This document shows, one piece after another, positions 30,007-42,621 of a stretch of DNA of 64,000 bases. Both the position numbers and the translations under genes were made by a program. The stretch spans positions 20,692,001 through 20,756,000 of the forward strand of contig CM070573.1 of the NCBI GenBank assembly GCA_036346355.1, in the 5' to 3' direction. The first letter of the stretch is position 1. Each line of letters starts with the position of its first letter. The notes beneath the pieces are model-generated. The model was not told the origin of the DNA. It saw only the letters and a list, made by a program, of their open reading frames with translations, and ran no database searches. The DNA is from Rhipidocladum racemiflorum (lineage: Eukaryota > Streptophyta > Magnoliopsida > Poales > Poaceae).

Positions 30007-30184
30007 TCAACCCATTCACGGAAGTTCAACCGACTAGAAAACTATGTCTCGTAGTTTGTGTCGGCGTATTCTACACCAAGGTACCCGCTCCCCCGCGCTA
30101 AAAAAGGAATCAAGTGGCAGCCAGGGCGTGCTTGGGCCCACTGCCACGGCAAGAGAAAAACCCATACGGTGGTCGCCCCAGCGG

Positions 30185-30392
30185 ACACGTGGCGTCTGAG
30201 CCAGGCGGGCGACCGGAAGGTGATCGCCAGCCGGACACGTGGCGTCTGAGCCAGGCGGCGACGATAAGGTGGTCGCCCAGACACGTGGCGTCTGAACCAG
30301 GCGGCTGGCGACCAGCAAGAGATCGCCCCGGACACGTGGCGTCTGAGCCAGGCCGCGAGGCGCCCAGCGGTGGTCGCCAGTGGGCACGTGGC
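30185..30392 (+). promoter_or_regulatory. array of five G-box/ABRE motifs in the Tat 5' LTR
   Basis: CACGTGGC cores occur at 30185-30193, 30235-30243, 30281-30289, 30332-30340 and 30384-30392. The first four sit in a repeated context, ACACGTGGCGTCTGARCCAG, spaced about 46-51 bp. CACGTGGC is a strong plant ABRE/G-box bound by bZIP factors. The equivalent array in the 3' LTR is at 43691-43957. Responsiveness is inferred. Confidence 0.75.
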
Positions 30393-30731
30393 GTACAATC
30401 ACAGCCATCGCGCACCATCCCGGATAGTCCTGCCGAGATCGAGGACATTAAATGCGAATCGTGCGCATTAAATGTGGAAGCATGAAAGCCGCAGCGGCGT
30501 GGCGGCGCGCCTTCCCCATGCGCATCATGGCTATGGGAGACGTCCACGACTACACCTCACCCCGTGACGAGCAGGCGGCGTTGGTGGACATGGGGCCCGA
30601 GGCGAGATTGTGACGGATGCGGCAGACATTAATGTGACATAAGAATAGTAGTGACGCATTAAATACGCCCGTAGCAAAGGCAATGATGATGGTCGGCGTG
30701 TAAGCCTCCCATGCGCCCCCGTCAGCCCGAG

Positions 30732-30740
30732 TATAAAAGG
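30732..30740 (+). promoter_or_regulatory. TATA box of the Tat 5' LTR
   Basis: TATAAAAGG, about 280 bp before the LTR end and downstream of the G-box array. It is conserved at 44296-44304 in the 3' LTR. Likely RNA polymerase II core promoter for the element transcript. Confidence 0.75.
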
Positions 30741-31079
30741 GAGCCGGGGTGCATGGGAGAGGGGGTTCGAAAGACTATAAGGTTTTCATCCTCTCTAGCA
30801 AGAGCACAAGCAATACCAAGAAAGGCAGGACTAGGGCTATTACTCTCCGGAGGGCCTGAACCTGGGTAAAAAACTCCGCATCCCCCCCGTTAGCTTGAGC
30901 CTCCCGGTGTCCCGATCGTCACCGTCTTCCCTTCCGAGGCGATTGCCCCGAAAGCCCCCCGTCGGAACCTCATAAGCACCCGTCTCGGAGGGGCCGGTTG
31001 GCTAATCTGTGACAAAGGCGCGCGCTGTAGGGGTATTGGTGGTTAGATCGTCCCCTTTCTTCCGCTTTCAAAGCGAGAG

Positions 31080-32480
31080 GCCCAGCAGAAGAGGCGTTTG
31101 TCTTCATGGCGGATTCGCACTCCAAGCGTGGCAATCTGCTCAAGAAAGTGGCGCTCATAGCCGCTCCAGGCATTCGAGGAGGGAACCGCCTAACCCGGTC
31201 CCTCCGCCGCAGGGGAAGCGCGCGTGACTCCCACGCTGGGTGTCACCACGTTTATCGGCGCTTGGCGCTCGGGGATGACACTCCGCGAGTCTTCATGCGG
31301 CGGCTTCTTCTTGATCATCCCCGATGGCGCTGGTAACACCCAGCCACTCCATGGTCGCGGGATATCGTCCACACCGTGGGACGCCGCACAACAAAGAAGT
31401 TGAAGCGGCGACCAGTAGGGCTTCGGCGTGGCGGCAGGGAACGCATGCGCCTAACTTGCCGGGTTCCGGCCGCCACACGATGACACCTCCCGGTACAAAG
31501 GGTCAGGATAAGGGGAAGGGAGTCCTGGTTGCCACCCCCTCGGTGGCGGGGATGGGCACGTGACTCGCTTCTTCCCGTGGTCCCCGAGTCTAGGGGAACC
31601 GCGAAGACCTTCGCCGCGCCTTGACGAAGGCGGCGCTGATCGACGGTGACCTGCGTCGTGTCCTCCGCGATCGTCGTGAGGGCGCAAGACAGGGGGCTCC
31701 TCCCTCGGACTCTGGCGAGAGCGGAGGGTCGCACTCCTCATCCTCTCCTCAGGATCGAGGGGTTGGCGAACGACGCTGCTCCCCATACAACGTTGGATGC
31801 CAGGCGTTCTCTCTCCGCCTTCGGCAAGCTGCGTGGCCGGGGAGATTCCGCCCCGCCTCCATCGAGAAGTATGACGGTACCACCAACCCGGAGGAGTTCC
31901 TGCAGATCTACACCACGGTGGTGCGTGCGGCGGGAGGGTCCGAGAAAGTAATGGCCAACTACCTCCCGACATCGCCGACGGCTCTCGCCGGTCTTGGTCG
32001 CTTAACCTCCCGCGAGGCTCAGTACACTCGTGGGAGGAGCTGTCTTGACATTTTTGTCGCTAACTTTCAGGGCTCTTCACGCTCAACCAGCGTGGAGGAC
32101 GATCTCCACGCTCTGGAGCGTAAAGAGTGGGAGTCCTGAGAGAGTTCATCCGGCGGTTCGATCCATCGCCGCAACACGATCCCGGATTTGAGCGATCGGT
32201 GATTATTGCTTTCCGGAGGGTCCGAGACCGTAAGATGCGGGAAAAGATGGCCACGCCGCGTCATCTCAACCACGTCTGAAGTTCTCCCTGGCGCACAAGT
32301 GCGCCAGCGGCGGCCCGGAAGTGCGCGACAAGGCCTTCGACTCGGCGACGCTTAGCGCCTCGAAGTCCTCCGACCGCAAGAAGAAAAAGAAAAAGCGGAG
32401 GAGGCAACCGCTAGGGAGGTCTTGGTCGCTGGCCGGAGCCCAAATCCGGCGTCATGACGATCGGGACCGACGGACGAAGC
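31080..32480 (+). pseudogene. Tat gag (degenerate)
   Basis: Plus-strand frames after the 5' LTR are Gly/Arg/Ser-rich and low in complexity. The capsid-like core lies at about 31800-32140: SIEKYDGTTNPEEFLQIYTT, then GGSEKVMANYLP and VEDDLHALERKEWES, ending at a stop at 32139. A later frame (from about 32280) has a Lys-rich tract. Frame breaks are frequent and part of the capsid region appears deleted. Confidence 0.75.
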
Positions 32481-32779
32481 GCCGGCGAGCGCGGCGATCG
32501 CGAGGACCGTCGCCGCCCGCCGCGAGAACGATGGTGGCAAGCCCTATTGCCCCATCCATCGAACAAGCGGACACGACTTGGAGGACTGCCAGGTTGTGTC
32601 CAAGTTGGTCGACAGGCGGCTCAAGAAGCGCCGTGAGAAAGACCACGAAGACGAAGACGACGAGGATGCGGCTCCGCTAGCCTTCCAGCAGGCGGAGCGC
32701 ACGGTGGCGTTCATACATGGTGGCTCCGCCACTTACTCATCGAACTCGCAGTACAAGCGGGATCTGAGGCAGGTGTGCG

Positions 32780-33510
32780 CCACAACGTCATCCTCCGGGG
32801 CGAGCCGGCCATTGAAGTGGTCGGAGCAGCCGATAACTTTCAGCCGGGCCGACCACCCGGAGAACACCTCCGGCCCTGGCCATCTCCCGATCGTGGTGTC
32901 TCCCACGGTCCGCAACGCAAAGCTGGGGCGGGTCCTAGTTGATGGAGGCAGTGCCATCAACTCGCTATCCGCTGGAGCGCATCAGCGCTCCAAATCCCGT
33001 GACGAGAACCGCGTCCCGCCCCGCTGTTCTACGGAGTTGCCCCCGGGGTGGGCCTCTTACCCCTGGGACAAGTCCGGTTGCTGGTCACGTTCGGGAGTTC
33101 GGAGAACTTCCGGACAGAGCTGGTGGATTTTGAGGTCGCCGGACAGAGCTGGTGGATTTTGAGGTCGCTGATTTCGACCTCCCCTATAATGCCTTGCTCG
33201 GCCGCCCGGCCCTGGTCAAGTTCATGGCAGTGGCCCATTACGCCTACATGCTGGTGAAAATCCTGTGGCACAGGGGTCCAATTACGGTAAAGGTGGATAG
33301 ACTGAGGCCCTGCGCCTCGGCCAGCGGTGCAGGATCTGGCCGGCACCACCGCCAAGACGCGACAAGGACGACAACCCGGCCTCCCTCGGCCAAGACCGCT
33401 CCGCCCGCCTGCACTTTGGGCGAGGCAAAGGCGGTCCCCGTAGGCGAGGATGGCTCGGGCAAGGTCGTCAAGATTGGCACTGACCTCAGCGCCAAATAGG
33501 AAGACGCGCT
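32780..33510 (+). pseudogene. Tat protease region
   Basis: The frame includes ITFSRADHPENTSGPGHLPI and LGRVLVDGGSAINSLSA (active-site motif D-G-G/S-G type, near 32930-32965). This is the retropepsin arrangement of Tat elements. A 28-base segment is duplicated at 33115-33165, where a VDFEV-like stretch repeats and breaks the frame. Confidence 0.7.
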
Positions 33511-33562
33511 CGTCACCTTCCTCTGGTCTAACCTGGATGTGTTCGCCTGGGAACCTTCGTAA

Positions 33563-34510
33563 ATGACCGGTCCCCAGGAGGTGATCGAGCACCGACGATT
33601 AACAACGCTCCCTGGAGCGCACCCGGTTCGGCAAAAGATCCGGCGGCAGGCGCCTGAGCGGCAGGATGCCATACGGGATGAAGTGGACAAACTTTTGTCT
33701 GCTAAGATCGTGCGGGAGGCCACCTACCCGGAGGGGCTGGCCAACCCCGTGCTTGTAAAGAAGTCCAACGGAGGTGGCGAATGTGCATCGACTTTCTTGA
33801 CCTCAACAAAGCTCGCCCCAAGGACCCGTGCACTTTGCCGCGGATAGACATCGTCGCCGACTCCACGGCGGGTGCGGCTCTATGCTTCCTCGACGCCTAC
33901 TCCGGCTACCACCGATCGACATGGCGCAAGAAGATGAAGAAAAGATCGCTTTTGTGACTTCTGTATCTTGTTATGTCGATGCCTTTCGGTGAAGAAACGG
34001 GCGCCACCTATCGGCCGGGCCATGCACATAGTGTTTCGGCCCCAAATAGGGAAGAATCTGGAAGTGTATGTCGATGATCCGTGGTAAAAACAAAAAGGCC
34101 GATGAGCTCGTTCAGATCTAGAAGAGACCTTCTCTCGCCTCAAAAACTCATGCGAAGTTGAATCCCGAGAAGTGTGTGTTTGGTGTCTCATCTGGAAAAG
34201 CTGCTCGGTTTCTGGTCTCGGTAGTGGAATCGAAGTCAATCCGGAAAGATAGAAGCGATCGAGCGGATGCGGCCGCCTACCGCTCAAGCAATCGCAATGC
34301 TTGATCAAGCCGGGCTAGCCTCCCTAGGCCGGTTCATATCCCGGCTCGGGAAAAAGTCTGCCATTGCTCAAGCTATTGAAGAAGACCAACTCATTTGAAT
34401 GGACCCCAAAAGCCCAAATGAGCATTTGAAGATCTCAAGAAGTACCTCTCTTCCCCCAGTCTTTGGTCGCCCCAGGCCGCGAGCCGTTCTTCTTGTATGT
34501 GGCGGCTAGC
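33563..34510 (+). pseudogene. Tat reverse transcriptase (frameshifted)
   Basis: From MTGPQEVIEH, the frame shows VREATYPEGLANPVLVKKSN, then frame shifts near 33770. Pieces of the following fingers and palm are recognisable: CFLDAYSGYH (about 33885), a MPFG segment (about 33980), and the catalytic YVDD (about 34068) within EVYVDDPW. Stops and indels occur every 50-150 bases from there to the RNase H region. Confidence 0.82.
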
Positions 34511-35400
34511 CCTTCAGAGTGGCGCTGCCGGTGGCGGAACGGAAGGTGTCCAACGGCTTGATCTACTACATCGACAAAATGCTACACGACGCTAAACAAG
34601 GTACCCTCAGGCTCGTAAGATGGTCTATCTTTGTGGTGGTAGCATCGAGAAAGTTGCGGCACTATTTTCAAGGGAGGGAGATCACAGTGGTCTCCTCATA
34701 TCCTTTGCGTGAAATCCTCCACAACCGAGAAGCGAGGGCCGCATCGCAAAGTGGTCCATCGAAATGGGAGTTCGGTGTCAAGTTCGGCTCCTCGCATCGC
34801 GATAAAGAGTCAAAGGTGGCGGACTTCGTCGTCGAAAGTGGACTCGGTGAGCCGGCCGATGAGGTCCCGCGTCCTCCCTGGACGCTCTTCTTCGACGGGT
34901 CCTTCAGGCTTGAAGCGCGGGCTGGGGTTCTTCTGGTCTCTCCGACCGGGACCTCCTCAAATGCGTGGTCGTCCTCGACTTCAAGGCCACTAACAACGCC
35001 GCCGAGTACGAGGGCTTCTTTGCCGGGTGCGGGCCGCCAGCCTGCCGGCGTCCGACGCCCGCAAGTAAAGGCGACTCCTGCCGGTCGCCAATCGTGCAAG
35101 GAAAGATTTCTCCTGTCCGACCCGTCATGGCGGCGTACTGGCGGAGGTCGTGAAGTTGGAAAGGCATTTCAAGGGTTGGGGTATACTCACATCCCCGACG
35201 CGACAACCATCTGGCGCACGAGCTCGCCCACTCGCCTCAACCAGATCTCTGTGCGGTCGGGGTCTTTGAAGAAAGGCTTCGCGATCGTCCATCGCAGCCC
35301 CATTTCGATGGGGGCGGTGGTGATGCCGCCACTCGCCCTTGGAGGGAAAGTGGTTCCGCGAAACGCTTGGCCAGCGCGAGTACCCTGACGGCCACCTGCG
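34510..35400 (+). pseudogene. Tat RNase H region
   Basis: The frame from 34519 carries LPVAERKVSNGLIYY and HYFQGREITVVSSYPLREIL, then the RNase H core PPWTLFFDGSF (from about 34874), with the following KATNNAAEYEG in another frame near 34980. An additional RNase H-type module after the connection domain fits the Tat lineage. Frameshifts disable it. Confidence 0.75.
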
Positions 35401-35559
35401 TGGTCGCCGTGCTTGACCGAAGGCACATGGATGGATCCGATCCTGGCCTACCCGAGGATCAAGAATGCCCGACGATGATGCGTCACAGAGAAGGTAGCAC
35501 GAAAGGCCAAGTGCTATACCCTGGTGGGCGAGGATCTATACCGCCGGGTAAGAACGGAA

Positions 35560-36225
35560 TTCTTCTCAAGTGCATCACTCGGGAAGAGGGGAGCGGTTGC
35601 TCTCGATATCCACGAGGCGTGCAAAGGGAGCCATATGTCCGGACGAACGATGGCGGAAAGGCTTTCCGTCAAGGGTTCTATTGGCCAACCGCCCTCCAGG
35701 ATGCTTGCGGTGGTGAGGAGATGCGGCGTGCGATTCCACGCCAAGCAGATCCACCAACCAGCCAGGCCTCGCAAACTATCCCGCTCTCTTGGCCCTTCGC
35801 GGCCTGGGTCGGATATCCGGCCCGTTCGCGGGCCACAGGGGCTACACTCCACCTGCTCGTCGCCATCGACAAGTTCACCAAGTGGGTGGAAGCCGAGGCG
35901 ATGAGATCCATCACCGCCGCACCGCGATCAAGTTCATACAAGGGATTTTCGCCGCTTTGGGGTCGCCAACCGCATTATCACCGGACAATGGCGCATGCTT
36001 CACCAAATACGACCTTCTTGGATTTCTCGTGAGGAGATGGGCACCAAAGTCGCTTTTGCCTCTGGCCGCCCACCCCAAGAGCAACGGCCAGTCGAAGCGG
36101 CGAACGCTGGTATTGAAGGGCCTCAAGACCCGGGCGTTCGACCGACTCCACAAGCGTGGCGCCCGGTGGACCGAAGAACTCCCGGCTGTGTTGTGGTCAC
36201 TTCGGACCACTCCTAGCCGGGCTAC
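35560..36225 (+). pseudogene. Tat integrase, part 1
   Basis: Pieces in shifting frames: KGFYWPTALQDA (about 35675), WPFAAWG followed by GPFA (about 35800), LLVAIDKFTKWVEAEA (about 35860), and an integrase core around FTKYDLLGF and GTKVAFAS (35995-36060), ending RTTPSRAT at 36225. The solo LTR at 36226 interrupts just here; part 2 resumes at 39719. Confidence 0.8.
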
Positions 36226-39200
36226 TGTCGGGACCCCGAATTTGCAAATCCGGACCCTCTGTGTATTCAGCACTAGTCCAGGAACGCGCTAGTGCACACA
36301 GTCTTAACATCGGTAAATATCATAATCATACCAATCGATATTATCAAAGTACTTTATTTAAATAACCAAACAGGTTACTTGACCTTATGGTCAAGTTACA
36401 AATATATGCCTCGCAAGGCGAAACTTATTAAAAGAGAAATAATAGCAGCGGAAAATCAAATAACTTCGTGGCGCCATCCAGTATACCACAGGCAACCGAT
36501 CGGGCTCGCATCCCTAAGTAGACGGGTCCTCTTGGAATTCCTCCTCCGGCTGGCGTAGTCTCCTCTTCAACTGGTATTATGTTGAGGCAAGGGTGAGTAC
36601 TTGGTACTCGGAAGTCATGCAGTAATGCAAGCTAATATACTATATGCATGGCTTGGTACAAAGGAATAGCTTAAGGTATATTTGCGATGCTTGACATTTG
36701 ACAAGTAATATAAGTAGATTCAGCAAAGAGAAATAAGTAAAGCGTAAATAACTTTTCAAGAAGTTTAATGAACTTTTTCCCCATCCTAACCACATTTCCA
36801 TCATCTTCATTATTAAACCAAACCAACCTTTCAAATCCAAATTATTTTCAGAAAGTCTACCCCTTGACTGTAATTCCCGAGCATTGTCCAGTACCGTGGA
36901 CTCGGCTATTTAAATAGATTCTAAACTCTGCAGAGGTTATGCACTTTACCCACAAGATACGTCAAACACCACAAAGGCGAAGTTCAGTAACAAAGCCTTT
37001 GGAAGCCTCAAACAACACAGTGGTCCTCTCAGGTTCGTGCTCTACACCATCCCTTCCCTTAGCCAAGGCGAAGTATGGGACCAACACACCGATTAGATGG
37101 GTATCTGGCCACGACCACGATCACGCTCCCCGCACAATCACACAAGCGGTGTAATTGACACCCTGAGGCTCCACAAGTGAGTCCTTAGCGACTTAGTCAA
37201 CTAGGGCCGTCCCATTCCGACCATGTGGTTGCAAGTATGACCCAGTTCAAAGGCTTGCAAGGTTAAGTCCTTAGAGTGACCAGGGCAAGACTACCCAAGA
37301 ACCAAATCAACACTCCCAATGCCACAACCGCCCACTGATTACTCTTTGCCACATGCCCTGGCCGAAATCGTTTATCAAACCCCGCTTGATTACCATGCAC
37401 CACGTGCCATCAACATCACATGATACTTTTCCAAAACAGGTTCAATATATCATTAAGTCAATATTAACATTTGATTGTCCAAAATCATGTTATGAGCACG
37501 TAGCGTGTCTAAGCGATACTACAACGGTCTAAACCCATGTTGGCAATTTAATAATGTCCAACTAATAAAACCACAACTAGGGTGACAAGGGATCATGGCA
37601 CATATTTAAATAATCAAGGTGTCATACAAAGAAATTGGTATTTGTCTAACCCCCATGTTTAAACAAAGTATCTTTCTAATTGAACTAGCATGCAATAGTT
37701 TAAATCAAAATAGATTTCGAAATAGGATCAACATGGTCAAAGCACAACTTGCCTTCAAAGAGTACTTGTTCTTGGTCTTGAGTTGGATCCTGAGTCAATA
37801 CTTCTCCTTCGAATCCTTCCGGCACTTCAACGTCTACTCGCAAAGCGTGCAAATAGCAAATACGCAAATAAACAATAGGCAAAAACATCCCAAAAATCCA
37901 AATAAAATCCATAAACAGAGAGAACATAATTTTCTGGATTTTTAGGAACTGGAATCGTTCAAATCGGAGTTAAAATGCAAAAGTTATGATTTATTAAAGT
38001 TTAAATAATCAAGTAAATAATATTACAGAGAAAAACTTTAGTCCAAAAATTAAATAAAATTCATATTTGAGTAGATCTGAATTTTATACAAATTTAGAAA
38101 TTTGAATCACTCAAATCGGAGTTGAAACGCAAAAGTTATAAGCGTTTGAAGTTTGAATCTAAATTTGAATCAATATTTCGAATTAATAAATCATTTTCTT
38201 TTTCGGAAATTAATTATTGCGCCAAAGATGGACACGTGTCGGCTCTGATTGGTGGCCGACGCCACCGCTCATGGGCTTGGTCCACGGTTTGGCTCGGTCC
38301 GTGGACTCGGTCCACGACTCCACGTGAGGCCCGACGGTGGGACCACTCGGGTAGCGTCATCGGCCGGCGTCGGGGGACTCACCACCGGTCGACATGTAGG
38401 ACCCTTTGGCGTCATGGGTGACGTCGGCGCTTAGCTGGATTAGCCAGCGACATGCGGGCCCTTCGACACGCGGGCCTCGCGTGTCGGCGTACACGCACGC
38501 TGCGTGATTCGGCCCGACCGCCGGTCCAACTTCCCGACACGTGGCGCAATCCCGACCGCTGATTTGAAATTCAACGCCGCGATTAGATCCAGGGTTAACG
38601 TGTTGAATCTACTCGATGGCCGTGGCCGCTCGATCTAGATCGGACGGTCGAGATCTAATCCTATAATAATCACTACCACGGACGCGTGGCAATTGTGAAC
38701 CGCTGGATCTTGATCCAGCGGTCGAATCTAATCGGGTTTGGAACACGTGAACTCACCTCAACCGCACGATCAAGATCGGACGGTCCACAGAGCTCGCGAG
38801 GGTGATGGCGACGCGGCGGAGCAAGACCACCGGAGATGAGAACGATGACAAGCCCGACGGCGTTTCGGGGTTGCTCCGGCGAGATGAGTCCTCCTTCGTG
38901 CATCTCGTCACGGATTCCGGATCTGGCTCCTTCTCGGCGGAAGACGACGGACGGGCGGAATCGAGCAAAAACCGCGGAGTGGCGCTCAACTACGGCGAGC
39001 TCGCGACGGCAAACGGCGGCAGCTCAAAGTAGATGGCTCGAGGAAACGGGTGCGCAAGGATGAGGGCAACCTCGGCGTGACTGTGGCTTTAAATAGCCTC
39101 GGCCTGCGTGCGAGACGGAAACCTAATTCTACACGGCGGCGGCGGCGGCGAAGTCCGGCCGGACTCGGCGGAGACGATGACGCCTTCGGCCCGTCCGCAT

Positions 39201-39718
39201 TAGCACGATCAGCGGCCCACGATCGCGACGGTGCGATCGGATCCGGCCGGATGCGGCTCGAACCGTGCAGGCGGATCTCACCGTTGGATCTTGATCCAAC
39301 GGTTGGGATTGATTAGGGTTTTGAGTCGGTTTGATCGAGTCAATCTGCTCGGTCGGGTTAAGTCGGACTCGAACTCGAGTCCGACTCGGGCTCGATCGGA
39401 TGAACAAGACAAACCCACTCGCATTTTCCAGCGATTTAATATTTAAAATAATTCCCGATAATTCATTTAATTCATTAAAAATAGCAAATGACTGAAAAAT
39501 TCGAAAAATTATGGAAAATATTTTGGATCATTTTGGACTCAAATAAAATATTTCCAACAAAATTTTATTTGCAAAATTAAATTCTTTAATTATTTCAAAA
39601 TGGAATAAATTCAAATAAATCCCAAATAAATCCAAATAAATTCCAGAAAATTCCAAAAATTCACCAAAGTGCCAAATCACACATGAATTCAAGAAAAGCA
39701 AAATTTTGGGGTGTTACA
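36226..39718 (-). mobile_element. 3.5 kb solo LTR, Tekay-like Ty3, in the Tat integrase
   Basis: Starts TGTCGGGACCCCG, ends GGGTGTTACA, and has an exact 5-bp duplication gctac (36221-36225 and 39719-39723). Removing it joins the Tat integrase (RTTPSRAT, then ATGETPFFLVY). Its reverse complement starts TGTAACACCCCAAAATTTTG and aligns along its length with the LTR at 50746-54157, so it is the same family in minus orientation. No internal coding domains are present. It carries several near-perfect palindromes around 38500-38730 and 39280. Confidence 0.92.
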
Positions 39719-40140
39719 GCTACCGGGGAAACTCCTTTCTTCCTGGTCTACTGGCAGCAGGTCGTTTCTCCTTCCGAATTGAGCCGATCACCCGTGTCGC
39801 GGCATTCACGTAAGAGAGCAGGAGGGTCTGCGCCGGACGACGCCAACCACCTGGAAGAGGCGCGAGATCGGCGGCTTTGCGCCGCCGCAAGATACCAACA
39901 AAGTCTCAGCGGTACCACGCCTCCGGTCAATGAGAGAACGCCGGCTGGGCGACCTGGTCTTGCGAAGAATCGATCGCATGCCGGTCGCATAAATCGTCTC
40001 CCAGTGGGAGGGACCCTTCAAAGTGGTCTCGATCTCTCGTCCGGCGGTCAGTGGCCCGCCGAAGACGGTGAAGAGCTAGCAAACTCCTGCAATATAGAAA
40101 ATCTGCGCCAAGTTCTACCCCTGATCGGTTGTAAGTCCTA
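39719..40140 (+). pseudogene. Tat integrase, part 2
   Basis: After the solo LTR the frame reads ATGETPFFLVYWQQVVSPSELS, the C-terminal integrase sequence typical of Tat elements, then NHLEEARDRRLCAAARYQQSL, and runs to the stop at 40139-40141. Small deletions relative to what the family shows are likely. Confidence 0.8.
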
Positions 40141-41007
40141 GGGTCTGTCCCCGACCGGCCGGAGTATGTCTTCCTCTCCGCCGTGGCCTGGGAGACCTTA
40201 TGTTTAAAATTAAATATTCACTTTCTTTATCTCAAGTATTTGTTCTTTCTCGCCTCTCTTCGGTCTTTTGCCCATCTTTGGCGGCGCCAAGGCACTCGCC
40301 CCTGGTGCCCTGCCGCCTTGCAAATACCAGTAGTAAAGACGGAATCGCTAAGTGAGAGCGGCGTGCGTAATCGGGCGGTTGGGCGGTGGCTCAAGACGAC
40401 CCAAAGACGGCCATGACACTCGCGTGTCCCGTGAAGTCGGCGCCCTCGAGCACCGCTGCCAAAGCCCAAGGTCCCGCCACGACTCACTAAGTGCTCGCTC
40501 CCTAGAGGCTACCTCGGGAGGCAAATTTTGCTAAGGTGAGGGGTTTGAGGGCCGAGGTCTCGCGCGCAAGACTTTAAGTCTTTAAGCGATTATGTGCTCG
40601 TTCGTGTGGAACCGTAAAAATTACTACGAAAGCATGTTTTTAGGCAACTTAGCGAGGAGCTTACACTTCTATTTCATTCAAACGATAAATGCCTAAAGTT
40701 TTGCGAGACAAAGGCACCACCGAAAAGAAAAGAAGAAAAGCTACCGAGGGGCGCTGAGGGTCCTCCGGTCATCTGCCGCCTCCTCGCGCCGCATCTTCAA
40801 AGCAAGGGGGCCACGCCCAAAGCACCATCGCCACGTCCTCCGCCACCGCCTCCATCTGGGGGTTCTCCATCGCTAGCTGGGCGGCAACCCGCTCGGAGGC
40901 TTCGTGAACTCGCTCCTCCGCCTGCACCCAGTCGCCCTCTAGCCCTTGGACAGAACCGCGGGATTGAAGTTGGCGTCACGGGCCGCGCAAGCCAAAGACG
41001 CATTTCG

Positions 41008-41667
41008 TCAGAGCCGCTGCAGCTCGCGCCCCTCCTGGCGGACCGAGCGAAAGCGGCGCGGCAGTGCGCGCGTGAGGAAGTCCGCGGCCTGGCAGAGGCA
41101 AAAGGCGTAATGCCGTGGCCTCTCCTCCCGCAGACCGGCTGCTCCACCAATGGAGCAAGGTCGCCACCGTCCGATCGGCGTGGCGCAAAGCATCCGCAGT
41201 TGTCTCCACCTCCGACCGAGCCCGGCCGCTCTCTCCGCCTCCAGCTCGCGAGACGCCGCGCGGCCGGGTGCTTTGCTCTCGCTGCCTCGCTCCCTCCGCA
41301 GCTGCAGCTCCAGCCCCACCCCCCGATCATGCAGGTCCGCCACCTCCTTGCGGAGGCGGTTGATTTCGGTTCCCGCCTCCGTCAACCGCTCCCTGCTCGT
41401 CACCAGACGATTGCTCGTGCTAGAGTAGAGCTCGCCGAGGGCCTCTGAGGCATCGGCGTCGCCGAGGAACGGAGGCGGTGGGAAGTTCAGGGGTAGGGAC
41501 GGGGCCGAACGGCCTTGGTCCTGAACGACGACCGAGCGGCCGCTCGAGAATCGCCTGGCCGCCCACGGCCTGCACGGGACTTTGCGACTCGGCCGACGCA
41601 GCTCGACACCGCGGCACTTGGCCGCCCCCGACGAGCAGCGGATATCCTGAGCAGGAACCCTGGACAA
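41008..41667 (-). pseudogene. antisense ORF in the Tat element, coiled-coil part
   Basis: A minus-strand open frame of up to 219 aa with FPPPPFLGDADASEALGELY and a charged heptad-like stretch (SRERLTEAGTEINRLRKEVADLHDR). Its 5' side starts right at a good splice acceptor (TTTCCTCCTTTGTCCAG|GG, at about 41661). The long coiled-coil tail is usual in the antisense ORF proteins of Tat elements that carry the gypsy-type domain known as PF04195. The frame may be broken beyond residue 100. Confidence 0.55.
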
Positions 41668-42207
41668 AGGAGGAAATAACGGTGAGATTAATCTTAACGA
41701 AAATTTTTATTGTATTTGCATCTCCAGGTGAGTACTGGCGCTGGCCTTGGGAAGCGGGGCACGCTTTAACGAGGATCACCGCCGCGAGGCGGGCGGATCC
41801 GCCATCACGCGCGGAAGGCGAGGCGGGCGGATCCGCCATCGCCGGGCGCGAAGGCGAGGCGGAGGAAGGACCACCGCCGCTGTGGCGGTGGCGGCACAAA
41901 AGGGATCGGCGGAGGGTCCGGCGTCGCGCCGGCAGGGCAAGGGTGGACGACCCCGCCACCACGGAGGAACCGTTGCCGCATAAGAAGCCCCGCGGCCGAC
42001 GTGGAAGCCCCGCGCCGACGTGGAAGCCCGCCCGGCCGGGCCCAGAGGCGGGGCCTTCGGGAAGGATGGGCGGAGCCGTCGTCATCGTCCGGCGCTGCGC
42101 CTCACTCGTCGCCGCCTCCTCGACCGCTGCGGAGGAGGATCCGGATCGTTAAGGGCGCTGGCGTGTCACGACGGCGAGCCCATGGCGCCCATCGAGGGCG
42201 GCGCGGA

Positions 42208-42621
42208 TTATTGCCGCGCTCCCCGGGGGACAACCGACAAAGTGGGACGCGCCCGCCGGAAACGTCGGGACGGGGCCGGATAAAGGCCTGGGATTGCAAG
42301 CATCCACCGGCCGATCACGCTATCACCAAATTCCGGCATCGGCACGAGAAGGAAAAGAAACCGCAGGAGGAAAGAAACGCTGTAAGAATCAGGTTTTGCC
42401 AGAAGAGAAATAGAAGTAACAAGGAACGACGCAGAGCGGAGCAGGTTACCTCCGGGGATACTACGGGTCCCATCGCCCACGCCCATGTACTGCCAGGCTG
42501 GGCGGACGCGGCGGCGCAGCCTCCGGGTAATAAAATCCCGGATTACCATGGCCCCCGTCAGGCCCGCCGTCCGCAACTGGTCGACGCGGGCCAGCATCGC
42601 TGAGCTCGGCGCATCGCTCAT
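42208..42621 (-). pseudogene. antisense ORF in the Tat element, middle part
   Basis: A minus-strand frame with MLARVDQLRTAGLTGAMVIRD and FITRRL, then QYMGVGDGTRS. The GLTG...V..DF..RR pattern commonly follows the PF04195 domain in these Tat proteins. A GG|GTAACC donor-like site lies near 42448, so the coding part may end there and continue after an intron. It overlaps the end of the upstream ORF by 4 bases (ATGA), probably through a frameshift. Confidence 0.55.

Larger units (their letters stand above)
30059..31014 (+). repeat. 5' LTR of the Tat element
   Basis: Starts TGTCGGCGTATTC, ends CTGTGACA. It aligns along its whole length with 43572-44580, differing by many 1-10 base indels. It carries five ACACGTGGC-type motifs (30185, 30235, 30281, 30332, 30384) and a TATA box (30732). 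Confidence 0.9.

Noticed and set aside
31000..35400. Many 60-190 aa GC-rich Arg/Pro/Ser frames on both strands of the Tat element
   Set aside because: They overlap recognisable gag, protease, RT and RNase H pieces in other frames; high GC content lengthens random frames.
36292..36558. Plus-strand 88-aa frame at the end of the Tekay-like LTR
   Set aside because: It lies inside the solo LTR, with no domain and poor codon quality; LTRs of this family do not code there.
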